NCBI RefSeq assembly: GCF_044987625.1
Contig: NZ_JBJDSB010000001.1
Coordinates: forward strand, 372,001 to 436,000
Direction: 5' to 3'
Length of the DNA: 64,000 bases
Source of the DNA: Desulfobaculum sp044987625
Lineage (GTDB): Bacteria; Desulfobacterota; Desulfovibrionia; Desulfovibrionales; Desulfovibrionaceae
The position numbers and the translations under genes are program-made. Position 1 is the first letter of the stretch. Every line of letters begins with the position of its first letter. The notes beneath the pieces are model-generated. The model saw only the letters and a list, made by a program, of their open reading frames with translations, was not told the origin of the DNA and made no database searches. Below are positions 62,114-64,000 of this stretch, piece after piece.

Positions 62114-63109
62114 TTACACCCGTTCGTAGGCGTCTCCGCCCCCGGCAAGCCGTCCAAGAAGCCGCGTCATGCAGTACAGGGCCAGCACCCGGTAGGTGAT
62201 GCGCAGATGAAACAGCCCCAGCCCCGGGTCCACCTGCCGCACGCGGCGCGCATCGCGCCACAGGGGCAGCACCAGTGCCGCCCGCAGAAACAGCCGCGCC
62301 CAGTCCCGCAGGGTAAAGCGGTAGGAGTAAAACGCCCGCACATCGCGGTCCACCCGGCGCATAACGCGCCGCTTCTTCTTGCGCACAAAGGCTTCCGCGT
62401 CACCGGCGTGGATGTGCACCACCCCGGCCCGGACCTTGGCGAACGCTCTGCGTCCGCTCTTGACCAACAGGTGCACCACATCCACATGCAAAAACGGCGC
62501 ATGCGGCACACGCATCAGGTCCGCCCGTCGCACAATGAAGCCGTTGGCCCCAAGGGGCGGAATACGGTCCGGGTCCGTCAGCACCGCTTTAATGTAGTCT
62601 CCCCTGTCCTCCTCGGTGCGTGGCGCTCCCGTCCAGTCGCCGGTGACGGCGGAAAATCTGTCGTAATAGCCAAGGTACAGCGCCACAGGGTCGTCCCCGC
62701 CAATGGCGGCGCAATAGCGCGTGGGCACGCTGTCCCCCTCGCGCGCCAGATAGTTAAGCGGCTCGCTGGCGCAGATGTCCGGGTCGGCAAAGGGCGCTGT
62801 CATTCGCGTCAGCCAGTCCGCGCCGACAAGGACGTTGTCGCTGTCGAGGCAGCACACAAGCTCCCCGCGCGCGGCGGCAAAACCAATGGGGCGGCCCTTG
62901 GGATGAATGACGTGCGGATTCTCCAACACCGTCGCGCCATACTCCTGCGCCACCTCACGCGTGCCATCCGTGGAGCCGCCGTCAAGGATGAGTACCTCCA
63001 CAGCCTCTGGCGGATAGTCCTGCGCCGCAATGGACGTCAGGCACTCCCGCAGCACCGCCGCGCAGTTGTAGGTAGGAATCACGAAGGACACCACGGAATG
63101 CGCGCTCAC
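62114..63109 (-). CDS. Family 2 glycosyltransferase
   Basis: The 331-aa GT-A enzyme starts with VVSFVIPTYNCAAVLRECL, has ILDGGSTDGT, the DxD-type LDSDNVLVG and a TGDW segment before the C-terminal membrane-near helices (YRFTLRDWARLFLRAAL). It should transfer a nucleotide sugar to a lipid- or glycan-linked acceptor. The GTG at 63109 overlaps the asparagine synthase stop as GTGA and has GGAGG eight bases upstream; an ATG at 63151 is in frame but inside the upstream gene. Confidence 0.9.
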   Translation of the reverse strand: MSAHSVVSFVIPTYNCAAVLRECLTSIAAQDYPPEAVEVLILDGGSTDGTREVAQEYGATVLENPHVIHPKGRPIGFAAARGELVCCLDSDNVLVGADWLTRMTAPFADPDICASEPLNYLAREGDSVPTRYCAAIGGDDPVALYLGYYDRFSAVTGDWTGAPRTEEDRGDYIKAVLTDPDRIPPLGANGFIVRRADLMRVPHAPFLHVDVVHLLVKSGRRAFAKVRAGVVHIHAGDAEAFVRKKKRRVMRRVDRDVRAFYSYRFTLRDWARLFLRAALVLPLWRDARRVRQVDPGLGLFHLRITYRVLALYCMTRLLGRLAGGGDAYERV

Positions 63110-64000
63110 AGATACGCCCTCCTCCACTGCATGTAGACCAGCATGGCCCACAGCAGCTTTCTGTTGTCCCGGCGGCCGTCCACGTGCTCCTCAATGCGGC
63201 GCGTCACGTAGCCGGGGGCAAAGTGCCCGCACGCGGCAAGCTCACTTTCGGCCAACGCCTCGCGCATGATTCCGGCAAGCTCGCGCCGCAGCCAGCGCCC
63301 AAGGGGAAAGCCAAAGCCCTGCTTGGAGCGGTGCACAATCTCGCGCGGCAAATACCGCTCCGCCACCGTGCGCAGCACGCTCTTGGTCCGCCGCCAGCCC
63401 CACTTGTAGCGCACGGGCAGGGCGTGGACATAGCGCGCAAAATCATGATCCAAATACGGAGCGCGCACCTCAAGGGCGTTGGCCATGCTGGCGAGGTCCA
63501 CCTTGTGCATGATGTCGCCGGGCAGATACCATTCAAGGTCCGCGCGCTCCACGCGGCGGCTGGTCGGCGCGCCCGGCAGAAATTCAGCTTCGGCCTCACG
63601 CGGAAAGCGCGGTGCGGCCAGCGCGCCATCGGCAAACAGCCCTTCGCGCTCGCGCGCCATCACATGGGCCTGCCACTCAAAGTGCCGCTCCAGCACCGGC
63701 AGGCCAAGCCCCGCCGTAAACCGCCGCAAACGGAAATCAAGGCTGAAGTCCTTATACGAGGTAGGCAGCAGATCCACACCCCGCCGCACTCCGGAAAACA
63801 CCATTCGCGGCAGCCAGCCCACGGTCCCGGCAAGAGCATGGGCAAGGTGCGTGGGATAGCCGTAAAAAAGCTCGTCCGCGCCATCACCGCCAAGGGCCAC
63901 GGTCACATGCTCACGCGTCAGGCGCGAGAGGAGATACGTCGGCACCAGCGACATATCCGCAAAAGGTTCATCCAGCAGCGCGCCGATGTCCCCCGCCACC
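63106..64000 (-). CDS. asnB: Asparagine synthase (glutamine-hydrolysing), C-terminal part
   Basis: About 298 codons of an AsnB-type protein are present; the N-terminal glutaminase domain and the SGGxDS loop lie outside the window. The visible synthetase part has DEPFADMSLVPTYLLSR, VALGGDGADELFYGYP, DLASMANALEVRAPYLDH and the C-terminal RRIEEH region. AsnB-like enzymes in such clusters often amidate sugar acids in surface polysaccharides or act near exosortase-linked loci. It leads the operon with GT2, radical SAM and YfhO-like genes. Confidence 0.92.
   Translation of the reverse strand, partial: VAGDIGALLDEPFADMSLVPTYLLSRLTREHVTVALGGDGADELFYGYPTHLAHALAGTVGWLPRMVFSGVRRGVDLLPTSYKDFSLDFRLRRFTAGLGLPVLERHFEWQAHVMAREREGLFADGALAAPRFPREAEAEFLPGAPTSRRVERADLEWYLPGDIMHKVDLASMANALEVRAPYLDHDFARYVHALPVRYKWGWRRTKSVLRTVAERYLPREIVHRSKQGFGFPLGRWLRRELAGIMREALAESELAACGHFAPGYVTRRIEEHVDGRRDNRKLLWAMLVYMQWRRAYL

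Overview
The window looks like a chromosomal segment of a GC-rich, Gram-negative, sulfate-reducing deltaproteobacterium of the Desulfovibrio type. Supporting signs are two small assimilatory-type sulfite reductases, a lactate permease, many His-Asp signalling proteins, TonB-dependent and FadL-type outer membrane proteins, and strong SD-led genes packed in short operons. The genus is inferred from gene content, not proven.

Layout. 1-4126 (minus): a DNA/RNA maintenance block, rlmE, yebC, ruvC, ruvA, ruvB, then thyX cut by the window edge. 4204-5957 (plus): a DUF3880/CgeB-like glycosyltransferase, tRNA-Ala(CGC) and a strong terminator. 6136-9407: two paralogous siroheme sulfite reductases (minus) around a pentapeptide-repeat gene (plus), then FmdB-type zinc-ribbon and DUF5320 genes. 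9615-13432: a TonB-like/alpha-beta-hydrolase fusion, a methyltransferase and a receiver-histidine kinase. 13517-17559: ZnuBC-like ABC genes, a CDF metal exporter fused to a NifX-like domain, and two stand-alone receivers. 17960-19987: a degenerate ADP-ribosylglycohydrolase and a nucleoside-recognition membrane protein. 20058-25525: an apparent uptake system (TonB receptor, double ECF ATPase, EcfT, a possible S component) that encloses a TiaS-like protein on the opposite strand.

25859-33120: an SDR, a set of minus-strand metabolic genes (M24 peptidase, DUF4911, acyl-ACP thioesterase, larB), a sigma-54 activator with a dead receiver, and an aminotransferase. 33346-36234: carbamoyltransferase with DUF5989 and SxtJ, the latter two bracketed by copies of a MITE-like repeat. 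36826-39277: Trm112, PHP hydrolase and U32 peptidase/tRNA hydroxylase. 39370-40111: a tandem triplicate of a second, related repeat. 40224-46140: a signalling cluster (HD-GYP, HDOD-histidine kinase-receiver, MinD/FlhG-like ATPase with a vestigial receiver). 46345-56283: FadL porin, pyruvate kinase, UDP-xylose synthase-like epimerase, a sodium:solute symporter with small subunit, glucose-6-phosphate isomerase and lactate permease. 56774-59738: small orphans and a DUF4139 protein. 59866-64000: a minus-strand surface-polysaccharide-type operon (asparagine synthase, GT2, radical SAM, YfhO-like secreted protein).

The strongest leads are the ECF/TonB cluster with its TiaS-like gene, the two related inverted-repeat families, the TonB-hydrolase fusion without a catalytic Ser, and the HDOD/HD-GYP/ParA signalling cluster. 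Most long ORFs antisense to these genes are shadows caused by high GC.
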